Origin: Chrysoporthe austroafricana
Taxonomy: Eukaryota; Ascomycota; Sordariomycetes; Diaporthales; Cryphonectriaceae
DNA length: 64,000 nucleotides
Reading direction: 5' to 3'
NCBI GenBank assembly: GCA_001051155.2
Contig: JYIP02000006.1
Coordinates: 3,782,001 to 3,846,000 of the forward strand
Both the position numbers and the translations under genes were made by a program. Every line of letters starts with the position of its first letter. Position 1 is the stretch's first letter. Shown in pieces: positions 44,878 to 56,643 of this stretch. The notes beneath the pieces are model-generated. The model was not told where the DNA came from. It saw only the letters and a list, made by a program, of their open reading frames with translations, and ran no database searches.

Positions 44878-46990
44878 TACGATCGAAGCCTCGATTTGCC
44901 CCCGTCCGGTCGGATCTGGAAGGCTTCACCAAAGTTCGCTGTGGCCCGCTTAGATCTGGATGGACCGCGTTCCTGGCCTCTCGATTCCCCAGGCCAGACT
45001 TCGCCGCCAATGGAGAGGACGAGCCAGTTCACAGCGCAGTATTGCTTGCAAGAAGGATCCGAAAGACCCTACTCGGCGGCTCGTACCCGGCGCTGCTGGA
45101 CAAAACTCCTGTCTGATATCCTCAGCCTGGTGGCTCTTGCATGACCAATGACTTTTCGTATCACTCTTCTCGATGTCTATGTCCGTGTTGAGCATTAGTG
45201 AGACCCTTCATCTGATACAATTGGTTTGAGCGGCCTGCGGCTCACGCAGAATAGTGACACAAGGAGGATCTTGGCTGCAGTTGGGATCCCTATCCCAGCA
45301 GCGCCGACCAGCGCACCTCAAATTGTCTCGTACCCATCCGTCTCATCTGACCTCCCTCCTCCGTGTACCGATAACCCTTTCCCACCTGGACGCTGGCCTC
45401 TATGTGCAGCGATGATAGCTATCGCGGGCATGACCAATCACAGCACTCCTGGCAGAAGGACGTCCTGTGGTGCGTCGGACAAGATGAGGCTGGTCTCGAG
45501 ACTGTAGAACCTAACCTAGTCTTTCAAATTGATGAACCTCAACTCACCTCAACGGGTTGCTGGCTGTCCTGGAGTGAGAGTAGGCTTGCGTGTATCCCGG
45601 CCGGCCGTTCAATCCCCTGCCTTGTCCGCTGCCCGTCCACTGAGCAGGTGACACATTGTGGTCTGCCTCATAGTAAGCCACGACTCAGTGATCCGAGCCT
45701 GGGCACCACTTAATCCGAGCTTTTCTCTACGTCCGAGGTGCTTTGTCTCTACCGAACCAGGGCAGAGGAAGTGACAAGATGCGGATGCCCCCGAGCCTCA
45801 ACCATATCCAACGCTTCTTAGGACATCGTAAGGCCTATAGGATTAATTACCACCACACCCCGGTTTAGCCCGCATGTGTTACAAATCGTCATGCTGACCA
45901 TGGAAAGAAAAAAAATCCTTCATCGGCATATCAGCGTCACACAGAAGCTTCCTCCCCTGTCTGACTGGGGGGAGGAGAGACTTGAGGCGTGCCCCTCGAG
46001 GATATGCGGGCGTGCGCTGTCATCCCGTGCGCACGCAGATGACAAGGCATCTTGTGTTCTACTCAGCCCTCCGGCACGGCCGCTGTGTTTCGCCGGGAAC
46101 GGAGGGAACAACTCTAAGAACAATGATAAGCCTCGGCTTTTGGCGCAACAGGATGCCTTGAACTGGTAGCTGCCGACCAGATCTAGTGGCCCTGAGGACG
46201 ATCCAGGGCGGCGAGGTCCTGGGCCACCTCAGAGAGAGAAGAATATCCCCTGCCCGCGCATGCCCACACATGCGTCTTGGACCGACAGGTGATCCGAGAA
46301 GGATCTAGACGCCGCAGCTCGTGTGCATACCGATGTGTAATCTGCAGGACGCCCAGGTGGCTGTGGTGTGTCAGCGGCGCAGCCAAGGTATGTCTCACTT
46401 CTTAAAGTAGGAATGGATGGCTCTCGTGTGACCTGTCGGTGTGGAAAGGATTTGGGGTCTGTGTATGTGTGTGTGTGTGTGTGTGTATGGTATGTGGTGT
46501 TTGGTACTGCTGCCGTGTATGCACACACAATCCTTCCGCAATCTCGCACAGGCATGCTGCCCACGTGATATGATGGGTACGTCCAAAAACAGACTGTTCT
46601 TTGTCCGGAGAGGAGACGAACTATTGGGTATCTATAGTACACACAGGTGAGCCGTCCATGCTTGCACAAGTCGTTCTCGTGCCTCAGGCTCATTCGCACC
46701 CGCGCGCTCTTGCTCCGCCCAAGCAGTTGCCATTGGGGTAGGAAAAATTGAACGGAATAAAAATAAAACACAATTGAATGCAAGTGAAAGGCAAAAGCTT
46801 TTGTGGTATAAGTCACGCAACCCCCCCCCCCCCTTTAAACCTTGACTCCGTCCGCAACCTCAAACGCACAGTCCGTTCAACCCATCTATTGCACCCGCTC
46901 ATCCCGAGCAGACTGGATTTTGGCGTTGCACAAGGCCCCTCAATCATAGACGCATATAATATGCATGGTGTGTAATATGTGTAGAGAATC
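44878..46990. other. 2.1-kb intergenic region between convergent genes
   Basis: No gene is recognised. It includes a GT dinucleotide repeat at 46461-46486 and a C13 tract at 46821-46833. It should hold the 3' ends of the GH3-GNAT gene (left) and TSC2 (right). Confidence 0.5.
46461..46486. repeat. (GT)n microsatellite
   Basis: About 13 GT units with one GTAT interruption. Confidence 0.9.
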
Positions 46991-49900
46991 TTAAGCCCAC
47001 TTCGAAAAATCTAAGCTCTCCACAAGATAGTCCAAGTTGCCGGGCGGCATAATCATCTCCGTGTCGGCAGTCGCTGTGCTCAACATCGAGCTGCGATAGC
47101 TCTGAGAGTTCTGCTCGCTCGTGGTCAGGATCGTAGCTACTGACGCACGTCGCATGCCACTCAGACTAGAGATTGTGCTGTCCCTGACACCGCTCGACGG
47201 GCGGCTGTCGGCCTGCTGAGAGGGCGAATGCCCTGCTTGCTGCGCGGAAGCGAGCGCGCTGCTTAGAGACAGCGGTGGCGGCGGCGCCGTACCAGGCGAA
47301 GGCACGTTGGTAGCAGTCGCTGAAGGCGTGCTAGACGTCGAGGTGATGAGGCTCTTGGGCGCATACCGCTCGCGCAAACGATTGATCTCCCTCAGTCGAC
47401 TGCGCCAGAACGAGGGGTACTCGCCTGATTCACGGTTGGCCCAGACAAGCGAGAATACCGATGCGTTGAGGGCCAGCAGTCTAACGAAATCCGGCAGAGC
47501 CTTCAAGTCGACCATCTTTGTTGCCGCGCATGGTGAGATCTCAGGGAAGCCCTCTTTACTCATAACTTGTACTTTAAAGAAGGGTGAGTATTTGCTTGAA
47601 CCTCCGTGAAGAACCTCGTGATTGTCTCCATCGCGTCCGTCCTCGCCGCTTTGACTGCTGTCTCTGTTCGCTTTGGCAGCATTTTCGCGGGATGCAACGA
47701 ATGAGGCTCGAGACTCGGGTGTGATGACAATGTTGACGTAATTAAACTCCGAAGGGAAGGTATCGAACCTGAAGGGGAGACCGGAGTCGTTGAAGATGAT
47801 GTTTACAAAGTCGTTTCCGATGTGCCTCTTTTTGTTGATGCACTGAGGATCATGCTCGAGGTTGGTTGGCATCTGCGTGATGACGTGGAAGACTATCTCC
47901 GTGACTCGATCGCGCCAACAGAACGTGTACTGCCCATCGGTATCATACTCCCGGTCCAAACCTTGCGTATTGAACTCCGCCCCCTTCAATTTCGTGAGCG
48001 TCCCAATTCCGTTCAAGAACTCGACGTAATCAGCACTGCCGGAGACATTTTGCAGGATCTCAGATTCGCTGGTTTGATTCTCGCCGATGTAGATGATGCC
48101 AACTTTGTGCCCATCAACAGTGGAGATACGATCGAAGATCTTGATGCTTCTACCGACTGCCTCCTCGTCCGGGAGAGGGATGGGTCGAAGGGCTGGCTCA
48201 GGGCTCTGAGGTATGGACGAAAGCATGTGGACAAGAAGGTGACTAGGGAGGGTGCTATTCGTCGTCAGCGACGCCCTGTCTTTGCTCTCGCCGAAACTTC
48301 CGGCTTGATGATGGGGTGGAGGCCGGAAGTTTTCGCGGACTGTAAAATAAGAGGTGCCGGATGGCTGTCTCCTTGTGACCTGTGCCCACGGCGTGGTCTT
48401 GGACTGCTTAATGGACACGAGGCTGTTGGCTATAACCCATCGTCTCTCCGTGTACTCGTCACGCTTGGCCTCCGTGAACCAGAGACTCTCCGCAGACTCG
48501 TCCGCATCGGCATATGCCACCCTCTGCATGAAATCAATGGTGATGAGAGCCTGCTCGTCCGACGCCAAGCTACCGTCTGGTCCTTGGAAGAGTCTCTTTG
48601 CAATCCAATTGACATGTTTCGCTCGGTCGCTCAATCGCAGAGCTAAGAACCAGAAGATGATGACATGGTACGCAAGAGCGTAGACATATTGAGGTAAGTC
48701 ATCACTTGTGGTAGGCTGCCCAAGCATGTCGTACTCATGAGTCGTGTTGATGGTAGCAGCCACAGTGTCACCTGAATAGCTATTGCGGGCATATCGCTTC
48801 TTGTCACGGACCGTGTCTAGATATCTGAAACACATTCCGAAGATAATGCGGAACTCGTCATCAATGAAGTTGCTGTACAGTGCCGGTAACCTGGCAAGAC
48901 CTGCCAGGAATTCCAGAATATGCACTGCAACATATGGTTGTGTAATGACTGTCGACATCTTCTGCAGAATCGTAACCAGTGCCTTGGTGGTAGCAAGGGG
49001 CAGTTCGTGGCAGCAGATGGTCAGGGCATGGATACACGTCTTTGCCGTCGAGTGACCTATCCCTTGCAAGAAGGTCCGCACTAGATCATCCTCATCAGAT
49101 CTTTGGAAATGCTGATGATAGCTCATGATTGTTGTCAGTGTCTGGAAGATACAGATGTTGACCTCAGGTCGACGCAGGCCAGTGGCTGGTGGCGGGTCCT
49201 GGAATAAATTGTGCTTGCTCTGCTCACACATAATTCGACGGGCTTCCCGTATTTGAGGTATGGCATCCCTAAACAGCGCGTGATTGCTCAGCTGCGACGG
49301 CAGGTGGACAAGGCAGAAGCTATACACTTCCCAGTCACTGCCTGAGGTCAAATTCTGGAGGATTGCCTCAAGCCACGACGTGATACGAAGGTCTCCAAAC
49401 AGCGGCGCATTATCATCAACCTGTTCCTCGCCTTCTTCAGCATCTGCGCCGTCCTCATTGGCTTTGGATCCTTGCTGGTCCTCTATGTCCACATGAGAAA
49501 ATAGTACCGGACTAGCGCTCGAGGATGGGGCCTCTGGCAGCGCATCGGCGTCTGGCAAGGACCACAGCTGGTGATATCTCGGAGCGCCATATTTCGCGCT
49601 GCTAGCTGTACGACTTGGAATCATCCGATCCTGAGCCGTTGAGCCAAATGAGATCCCCCTTGACGATCGTGAGGCAACTGCATGATCGCTCTTGGACCTT
49701 TGGGGGGCCGCTGCGTCTTCGGCAAGCTTCCTCGCAAGGGAAGCCTCTGTCCTATGAAGGACGCCGGCCAATCCTTCAGATTCAGTAAATGATATGAGGT
49801 AGACACGGTTTGCCCAGTCGGCTCTGAGTCGGAATAGCATCTTCATGGCGGTCAGGCGGGCATCAGTTGATCGACCAAGTCTGGCGATATCGACGAGGAG

Positions 49901-52015
49901 GTTGAAGGCCATGCTTGCTTTGCGACCGTCGATATTCATAGTCTTCATGAACAATTGCACAAAACCTCTTGTCACGACATCCGCTGGGCTCTGAGAAGCA
50001 ACAGAGTCATCACTGCCCAAAATCTCTGGCAGAGACGCCATCGGCGACTGTTGGCGTTCGCTGGTGATGACGCCGTTGAGAGTGTCGATAATGTATTCGA
50101 AGAGAGTCAATTCGGCAGACACGGCAACAGAAATCATGAAGGAGACAGTCTCTTGGAGAACGAGGGTGTCCGTCTCACCAGAGATGCCTGACAGCATCTG
50201 TTTCACGATATTCGAAACGCAATCTTCTTCTAGTTCGTCTTCCACCAGCTCCAGCATGTCGTAGACCTCAGTAACGCCTCGAAGTGCCTGTATTCGAACG
50301 GCTGTTGCGCGATCGGAGTTTAGGTAGAAAGAGTTCAAGACCAGGTAGAGATTTGCTTCCCAGTCCAAGTCCGAGGGATAACAGCATCGGAACTCCTTGA
50401 AGTGATCTAGAACGAAAGCCACCGTCGAGTCAAGGAGGACGTGAGGGATCCTGGTCAGGAATGCAATACATTCTTGCTTCTGGATGAATTCAGAGCCGCC
50501 CTTTTGGAACAGGACCTCTAACCTTCGAAGAAAGATGTCGAGCTCATCCAAAATGGTATCGCCCTTCTTTATATCGTCCCTAGAGAAAGTTGACGTAGAT
50601 CGGGAGAGCTTGTTGTCGGATGATAGCCGTAACATGCATTTTTCAGCTACCTCCAGAACGACAGTCCAGTCCTCATCCTCAAGCAGAGGGTTCAAGTTCT
50701 GTGCACCGTCGTCGAACAAGGTGTTAATCAGCTTCAAGACTAATCCTGCTATCCGTCTGGAATGTGACTGGTCGACGACATTACTGCAGCCGTCTATGAG
50801 CAACGCTAATGGCACTGTCGGATATCCTTTTTCGGCCGACTTCCATATCAACTTCTGAAGGACGCTCAGAGCGCCTCTGACGGGCCTGGTTGCTGTACCT
50901 GAATCCTGACCACTATGATAGTCCCTCAAGAGGCCTAGCAGGATCCGAACAGTAGCCTGACCGTTGTGTGACTTGAGCAGATTCGACAATGTATGCCAGG
51001 ATGTCTTCTGAAGATTGTCCACGAGGCAGTATATTGAGCTAAGAATCTCAACGCAACGGCTCAGGGTCCGCTTAGGGACAGATCCATACGTGATGATGGC
51101 GTCGATCACTTCGATGCAGTATATCAAGTCTTCCTCGACGGTCGTTTTCATGCAGATATCCAGAAGGGTGTCGATCAGCCGTCCTATGACATCGTCATCG
51201 GCGACCCTGAAGTTGCACTTGAGAACCTCAATGATGTAGGCAACCAGCAGGGAGAGATGTTTGTCCTCGGCCGTGGACGCAACGGACGGCGCAACAGACT
51301 TCCCTTTCGAGGACTTCTTCTCGCGCAGAGTCTGCCTCCGCCTTTGTTTCGCAGCATTGTACGCATCCGCAAGCCAGGTCGTCAGGAGTGGAATGACGTC
51401 GTAGTCGAAACCAGAAATGTTGCGACCGTGGTTCGTCAAGTCAACCAGGGCAGCCAGCCGCAGGTAGAAGTCGTCTGGGTTCGCGGGGGCAGATAGAGTT
51501 TGGAAGTATTCCTTCCGCTCGAGCTCGGTTATTGAAGGATTCTTGACACATTCTGCCATCAGCTCCCACCCAGCCGCTCTCAGATTGCTGGGCCTTGAGC
51601 CTTCTACCAAGTCTTTTGCAGCCTCCCATACCTGTAAGACGGGCGCGAGCGGATAGTCGGGCAGGGTCAAGCGGAGAGAGTCGGCGGCAGCGATCCGCTC
51701 GCTGATCGTTCCGGCCTTGAGCTTCTCGAGCCATTCGTTGTAGTGAGGGGTCACGCCCGTGGCGGCTAGCGACGCCGTATCGACTCGTTCGGAGGACAGC
51801 TGTGCCGACGCGGGAGTATTGGACGAGGAGGGCACCGGCGGGGCCTTGGAGGTCTTTGACCCGCCTGTCAGGCCCTTGAAGACACTGGCCAGGCCTCCGG
51901 CGGTCTTCGATTCGGAAGACGGGGACGCGTCCCCTGGGATGGGCGACATGGGATCTCGGTCTCCAGGTTGACCATCAGGGGCGTCGAAGCCCAATGATGC
52001 TATGCGACGCAGCAT
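46991..52015 (-). CDS. TSC2: tuberin/TSC2 homologue, Rheb GTPase-activating protein
   Basis: A single uninterrupted frame encodes 1674 aa. Tuberin, with TSC1, switches off the GTPase Rheb and thereby restrains TORC1. The N-terminal ~80 residues are disordered (Pro/Ser-rich). A long helical-repeat region follows, with the tuberin-type segments LNLLVDIARLGRSTDARLTA and MKMLFRLRADW near residues 720-745. The Rap/Ran-GAP domain lies at about 1310-1510: FLNGIGTLTKLKG, then DRVTEIVFHVITQMP, and the Asn-thumb helix HIGNDFVNIIFNDSG near residue 1400, which supplies the catalytic Asn. The Ser-rich C-terminus ends in a short Leu/Phe motif. The ATG at 52015 is the first in frame. CSE1 is transcribed divergently on the right. 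A 5-kb intronless gene is unusual beside its intron-rich neighbours. Confidence 0.93.
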   Translation of the reverse strand: MLRRIASLGFDAPDGQPGDRDPMSPIPGDASPSSESKTAGGLASVFKGLTGGSKTSKAPPVPSSSNTPASAQLSSERVDTASLAATGVTPHYNEWLEKLKAGTISERIAAADSLRLTLPDYPLAPVLQVWEAAKDLVEGSRPSNLRAAGWELMAECVKNPSITELERKEYFQTLSAPANPDDFYLRLAALVDLTNHGRNISGFDYDVIPLLTTWLADAYNAAKQRRRQTLREKKSSKGKSVAPSVASTAEDKHLSLLVAYIIEVLKCNFRVADDDVIGRLIDTLLDICMKTTVEEDLIYCIEVIDAIITYGSVPKRTLSRCVEILSSIYCLVDNLQKTSWHTLSNLLKSHNGQATVRILLGLLRDYHSGQDSGTATRPVRGALSVLQKLIWKSAEKGYPTVPLALLIDGCSNVVDQSHSRRIAGLVLKLINTLFDDGAQNLNPLLEDEDWTVVLEVAEKCMLRLSSDNKLSRSTSTFSRDDIKKGDTILDELDIFLRRLEVLFQKGGSEFIQKQECIAFLTRIPHVLLDSTVAFVLDHFKEFRCCYPSDLDWEANLYLVLNSFYLNSDRATAVRIQALRGVTEVYDMLELVEDELEEDCVSNIVKQMLSGISGETDTLVLQETVSFMISVAVSAELTLFEYIIDTLNGVITSERQQSPMASLPEILGSDDSVASQSPADVVTRGFVQLFMKTMNIDGRKASMAFNLLVDIARLGRSTDARLTAMKMLFRLRADWANRVYLISFTESEGLAGVLHRTEASLARKLAEDAAAPQRSKSDHAVASRSSRGISFGSTAQDRMIPSRTASSAKYGAPRYHQLWSLPDADALPEAPSSSASPVLFSHVDIEDQQGSKANEDGADAEEGEEQVDDNAPLFGDLRITSWLEAILQNLTSGSDWEVYSFCLVHLPSQLSNHALFRDAIPQIREARRIMCEQSKHNLFQDPPPATGLRRPEVNICIFQTLTTIMSYHQHFQRSDEDDLVRTFLQGIGHSTAKTCIHALTICCHELPLATTKALVTILQKMSTVITQPYVAVHILEFLAGLARLPALYSNFIDDEFRIIFGMCFRYLDTVRDKKRYARNSYSGDTVAATINTTHEYDMLGQPTTSDDLPQYVYALAYHVIIFWFLALRLSDRAKHVNWIAKRLFQGPDGSLASDEQALITIDFMQRVAYADADESAESLWFTEAKRDEYTERRWVIANSLVSIKQSKTTPWAQVTRRQPSGTSYFTVRENFRPPPHHQAGSFGESKDRASLTTNSTLPSHLLVHMLSSIPQSPEPALRPIPLPDEEAVGRSIKIFDRISTVDGHKVGIIYIGENQTSESEILQNVSGSADYVEFLNGIGTLTKLKGAEFNTQGLDREYDTDGQYTFCWRDRVTEIVFHVITQMPTNLEHDPQCINKKRHIGNDFVNIIFNDSGLPFRFDTFPSEFNYVNIVITPESRASFVASRENAAKANRDSSQSGEDGRDGDNHEVLHGGSSKYSPFFKVQVMSKEGFPEISPCAATKMVDLKALPDFVRLLALNASVFSLVWANRESGEYPSFWRSRLREINRLRERYAPKSLITSTSSTPSATATNVPSPGTAPPPPLSLSSALASAQQAGHSPSQQADSRPSSGVRDSTISSLSGMRRASVATILTTSEQNSQSYRSSMLSTATADTEMIMPPGNLDYLVESLDFSKWA

Positions 52016-53453
52016 CTCAGCTGGTGGTCCATGGGACGTCGACCGGTGGTGGCAAGATTGCGGGAGCAGGCTACAGGTTCTTCAGCATTAGAGGCGCCCT
52101 CCGGTTTGATATTGAGATGTGCGGCAGATAAGGTTACTACTCACAGAGTCTGACAACCCACTCTCCGCGCACCCGCACCTATCGCTAGGAAACGGGAGGG
52201 CTATGAAGCCAGGGCTGCCAAGGTCCCCAGGGCCGCCATCAAGGTGTAAATAGCCAGGAAGCCTGACTCGGTATTGGTTGAACGTGGAAATTGCGACCGC
52301 GGGCAGGAAGATAACGAGATAGAGGCACGAGTGAACAGGTCTGCTTTGTCATGTAAAAGAAATGATGTCGTGATAGATAGACAGATAGAGAAGTGGGACG
52401 ACAGGACAGGATGGGATATCAAAATGACCGCAACCACCGGCCAACTTTCTCTTCACTTCCCGCGTCCACTGATCTGCGCACACCCGGATGATCTCAACTT
52501 CGACGGGGCCCCTTCACATGTGCCGGGCCAGTGTCTGCAGGAGGTGCGCGGAGAGGACGTCCCTCAGCTTTGCGAGAGACGAGAGCGAGCGTCTGGATCC
52601 AGAGGACGGACGCACAATGAGGTTGACCGGCATGGGAAAGGTCTGATGGCAGCTGGGGCCGTCGGCAGGGGAAGAAAATGGTGCAGGAGTACGAAGTAGC
52701 AGTACCATAGCAGCTCGTTAGTTACCCCAGCAGTGTGTTAGGTTGTAGACGCATCACCAAGGCCCTGGGCTGCCAGGCCTACCCCTGCCGTACCCGATAC
52801 TACCCGCCCGCTTATCTCTCCCGTGCCGAGTTTAGGCCCCCCCCTCCTGACCCGTTGCCCTTGTATGGTGAAGACAAAGGGACGACACTGTCTCAGATAT
52901 ATGATACGAGTCGCCTTTTTAACCTCTGACCCTGTCTGGTCTGGTGTTGACAGGCCTCTCAGGTATAAGGTATCGCGAGTACGTGGTATGGAGGAGGCAC
53001 GAGATAGGGAGCTCTCGCTCTGCTGATGTCTCAGGGTTCAGGGTTCATGGCTCCAGGGCTCAAGGCCTGATTGAAAATACGGAATACTGCTATTACATAG
53101 TACTATTATACCATAGTCATAGCATTCCCGCAGTACTGGATTACTGCGTAAGTTGGTACGTACTATGGCGTAGTCACTGGTAGTGTACCAGGGGTCGCCT
53201 CTCTGGGCCCCTCATCCCCCACATTCGCTTAGGACTGGGCCCAGGCAGGCATTTGGCAGCCTAGCAACCGAGCAGCAACAGCTGCCCCAAGCTCCATCGA
53301 CGTTCGTTTACTTTCGCAAAGCCGGGCTTGGAAATTTCGAAGAGCTGCCTTCCACCAACCTCCGACCTGCAATACCGCACCGCGTCCCGACCCAACCATC
53401 CCAGCTGCAATCTGGACTGTTGATCTTGATAGGTATCTTCTACACAAGTCAAC
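52016..53453. other. 1.4-kb divergent intergenic region between TSC2 and CSE1
   Basis: No coding region. It carries a dense cluster of short TAC/GTA palindromes at about 53085-53195 (TAGTACTATTATACCATAG; GTACGTACTATGG) and a smaller one at 52690-52715. It is the presumed promoter region for both genes; no clear TATA box is seen. Confidence 0.5.
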
Positions 53454-56400
53454 ATGGCGGCAGATATCCAGAACATCGCCCAGTTGCTGGATGCAACCCT
53501 GGACCCGCAGCAGCATCGCAAAGGTATATTGCCCCTGGCCTTCGTGGGCGCCATCTCCTCTATCCTACGCCTTGACGGAGAATAGCTGACAGTCCTCCTC
53601 TGCCATAGCCGAGAACCTCCTCAAGCAGGAAGAAAAGAAGCCCCAGTACTCCCTCCAGCTCCTCAAGATCGTCGCCGAGCAGAGCCTTCCCACCAAGACC
53701 CGCCTCGCCGCTGCGCTTGCCTTCAAGAACTTCGTTCGCCTCAACTACGTGGTATGTATGGGCTCGGATGGTCGGCCGTGCGAGTGGTAGGGTAGTCCTA
53801 ACAGATACATTCGCAGAACGAAGATGGCGAACACAAACTGCCTTCGGCGGAGGTCGTGACGATTAAACAGGAGCTCGTGGGTCTGATGATCATGTCACCG
53901 TCCAACATCCAGAGTCAGCTTGGCGAGGCCATCAGCGTCATAGCCGACTCGGACTTTTGGACGCGATGGGACACCCTGATACAGGTAAGTGCGATGGCTG
54001 CTCCCGCCCGAACAGTCTGCCAACGAGCCAACGTGTTGTACAGGACCTCGTCAGCCGAATTTCCCCCACCGATTACAAGGTCAACAATGGAGTCTTGGAG
54101 GTCGCACATTCCATATTCGTGCGCTGGCGACCACTCTTTCAATCCAACGATCTGTATGCAGAAGTCAACCATGTTGTGCAGCACTTTGGCCCGGCCTACG
54201 GTGAACTGCTCCGAATTACGGACCAACAAATAGACGTGAACAAGGACAATGCAGAGCCTTTGAGGGGCTGGTTCGAGACCATGAGCTTGATGATCAGGAT
54301 ACTCTACGACCTCACATGCCATGATCTGCCCCCTGCAATCGAGAGCAACCTGCCATACATTTTCGGCCTCCTCGACAAGTACCTGTCGTACACAAACCCT
54401 ATATTCGACGGCGATGAGGACGAGGCAACAGCGTTGGAAAATGTCAAGGCGGACATATGCGAGGCCCTGACGCTCTTTTCGACTAAGTACGACGAGGATT
54501 TCACCCCCTATTGTGAATCATTCATAACATCCGTATGGAACCTGCTGTCGACTATCGGGCCGAAGAAGAAGTACGACCTCCTGGTGAGCAAGGCCTTGCA
54601 GTTCCTGACCGCGGTCGCTGGATCCAAGCACGCGGCGGCCTTCAACGATGAGAATATCCTGGGGCAGATTGTGGAGAAGGTGATTCTGCCAAATGTCACC
54701 CTCCGTGAATCAGACATTGAGATGTTTGAAGATGAGCCGATCGAGTTCATCCGGAGGGACCTCGAGGGATCGGATACGGACTCTAGGAGACGCGCCGCTA
54801 CCGACTTCCTGCGGAAGTTGCTTGAAAAGTTCGAGATCCTCGTCACGAACGTCGTGTTCAAGTACATCAACCACTACTTGACACAGGGCCAGAAAGACTG
54901 GAAGGCCAAGGACACGGCCGTCTACCTGTACCTGGCCATTGCTGCCAAGGGTGCCGTTACAGCGGCGCAGGGTGTTAAGACTGTCAACCCTCACGTCAAC
55001 GTCGTTGAGTTCTTCCAGAGCCACATTGCCGCCGACCTTTTGAACGATACCGGCGTCGAGCCGATTTCCAAAGTCGACGCCATCAAATACCTACACAATT
55101 TCCGCAGTCAGCTGACCAGGGAGCAATGGCAAGCTGCATTCCAGCCCCTTATCAAGAATATGGCATCCGACAATTATGTTGTGTATACATATGCCGCCAT
55201 CGCAGTGGAGCGAGTCCTGTTCTTGACGAATGACCAGGGTGAGCACATGTTCTCGAGGTCAGATATTGAGCCACTTGCCAAGGACCTCCTCGACCATCTG
55301 TTCAACCTCGTTGAGAAAGACAAGGCCCCAGCGAAAATGCAGGAGAATGAGTTCTTGATGCGTTGCATCATGCGGGTCCTGATCGTCATCAATCAAGGAA
55401 TCCAGCCAATTTTGGACGGTGTTTTGAATCACCTCATCAATATTGTCGGTGTCATCAAGGCTAACCCGAGCAATCCTCGATTTTACTACTACCTCTTTGA
55501 GGCTATGGGAGCTTTGGTCAGGTACTCCAGTGCGTCGCAAGAAGCCATGCTGCAAGAGCGTCTGTGGGAACCGTTTTCGTACATCCTCAACCAGGACATC
55601 TCAGGTAAGAAGCGTTTCGATCGTTGTCAAAATCTAGCTGACGGTAATAGAATTCGTCCCCTACGTCTTCCAGATCTTCGCCGCTCTGCTTGAGGCCACT
55701 CCATCCCATGACCTGCCTGCCAACTTCAGCACTCTGCTTCCTCATATTCTTGCACCGGCCGTGTGGGAGACGAGGGGCAATGTGCCCGGTTGCGCCAGAT
55801 TCCTGTCAGCCATGGTGCCTAAGTCTAAGCGAGCAATCCTGGAAAATAGGCAACTAGAGCAGGTCCTGGGAGTGTTCCAGGGGTTGTTGAATCTGAAGAA
55901 GACTGAGCAGAACGCATTTGATATTCTCGAGTCAGTCGTAGCTGCATTTGATGGGTGAGTAACTCCTCAGAAGTAGTCTTGCTTGTATCCCCCCGCTAAT
56001 ATACGCTGCCAGGACGACGCTGGACACATATTTTCCTACTATTCTGCAGCTCACACTTGCCAAACTGCAGGCTCAGCCCTCGGACTCATACAAGCAGCGA
56101 TTTGTCCGCTTCTATCACTTGGTTTCGGCCCGAGTGGACCACGGACTGGGCCCTGACTTCTTCATCAAGCATGTTGAGGGCCTGCAAGCCAAGATCTTCC
56201 CCGCAATCTACCAGAGCATCATCCTGAAGACAACCGGCTCATTAGCCCGTCCCGTCGACAGGAAGATTGGCGTGATATCATACACTAAGACGCTTTGCGA
56301 CTCGAAAGAATTTGCGATCACTTACGGCAACAAGGGTTGGGGCTGGACAGCCAATGGCCTGCTGGATCTCCTGAAGAACCCACCCAAGGTGGCGGCCGGA

Positions 56401-56643
56401 TTCGGTGACGAGATCATCACCGAGGCAGACGTGGACGACATCGGATTCGGTTTGGGCTACACGCCCCTGAATACGTGCAAGCGTGGACCGCGTGATGATT
56501 TCCCCGAAATCACCGACGTTCAGGTTTGGGTCAGCGAGTATATGAAGAAGACCAATGCGCAGGCCAACGGCATGCTTCTGCAGTTTGTCCAGCAGCGGCT
56601 ATCGCCCGAGGCGCAGCAGGCATTGGCTCCTTATCTGCAGTAG
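53454..56643 (+). CDS. CSE1: exportin-2 CSE1/CAS, importin-alpha recycling factor
   Basis: Six exons (53454-53523, 53609-53751, 53817-53984, 54044-55604, 55651-55954, 56013-56643; introns 46-85 nt) give 958 aa, the normal length. CSE1 is a HEAT-repeat karyopherin that exports importin-alpha from the nucleus with Ran-GTP. The N-terminal importin-beta-type segment is AENLLKQEEKKPQYSLQLLK, with RLAAALAFKNFVRLNY. The Cse1 signature region follows (PFVPY-like EFVPYVFQIFAALLE; DFFIKHVEGLQAKIFP). The ATG context AACATGGCG is good, and the leader is free of other ATGs except the far upstream ones. All joins keep phase. The gene is essential in yeast. Confidence 0.96.
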
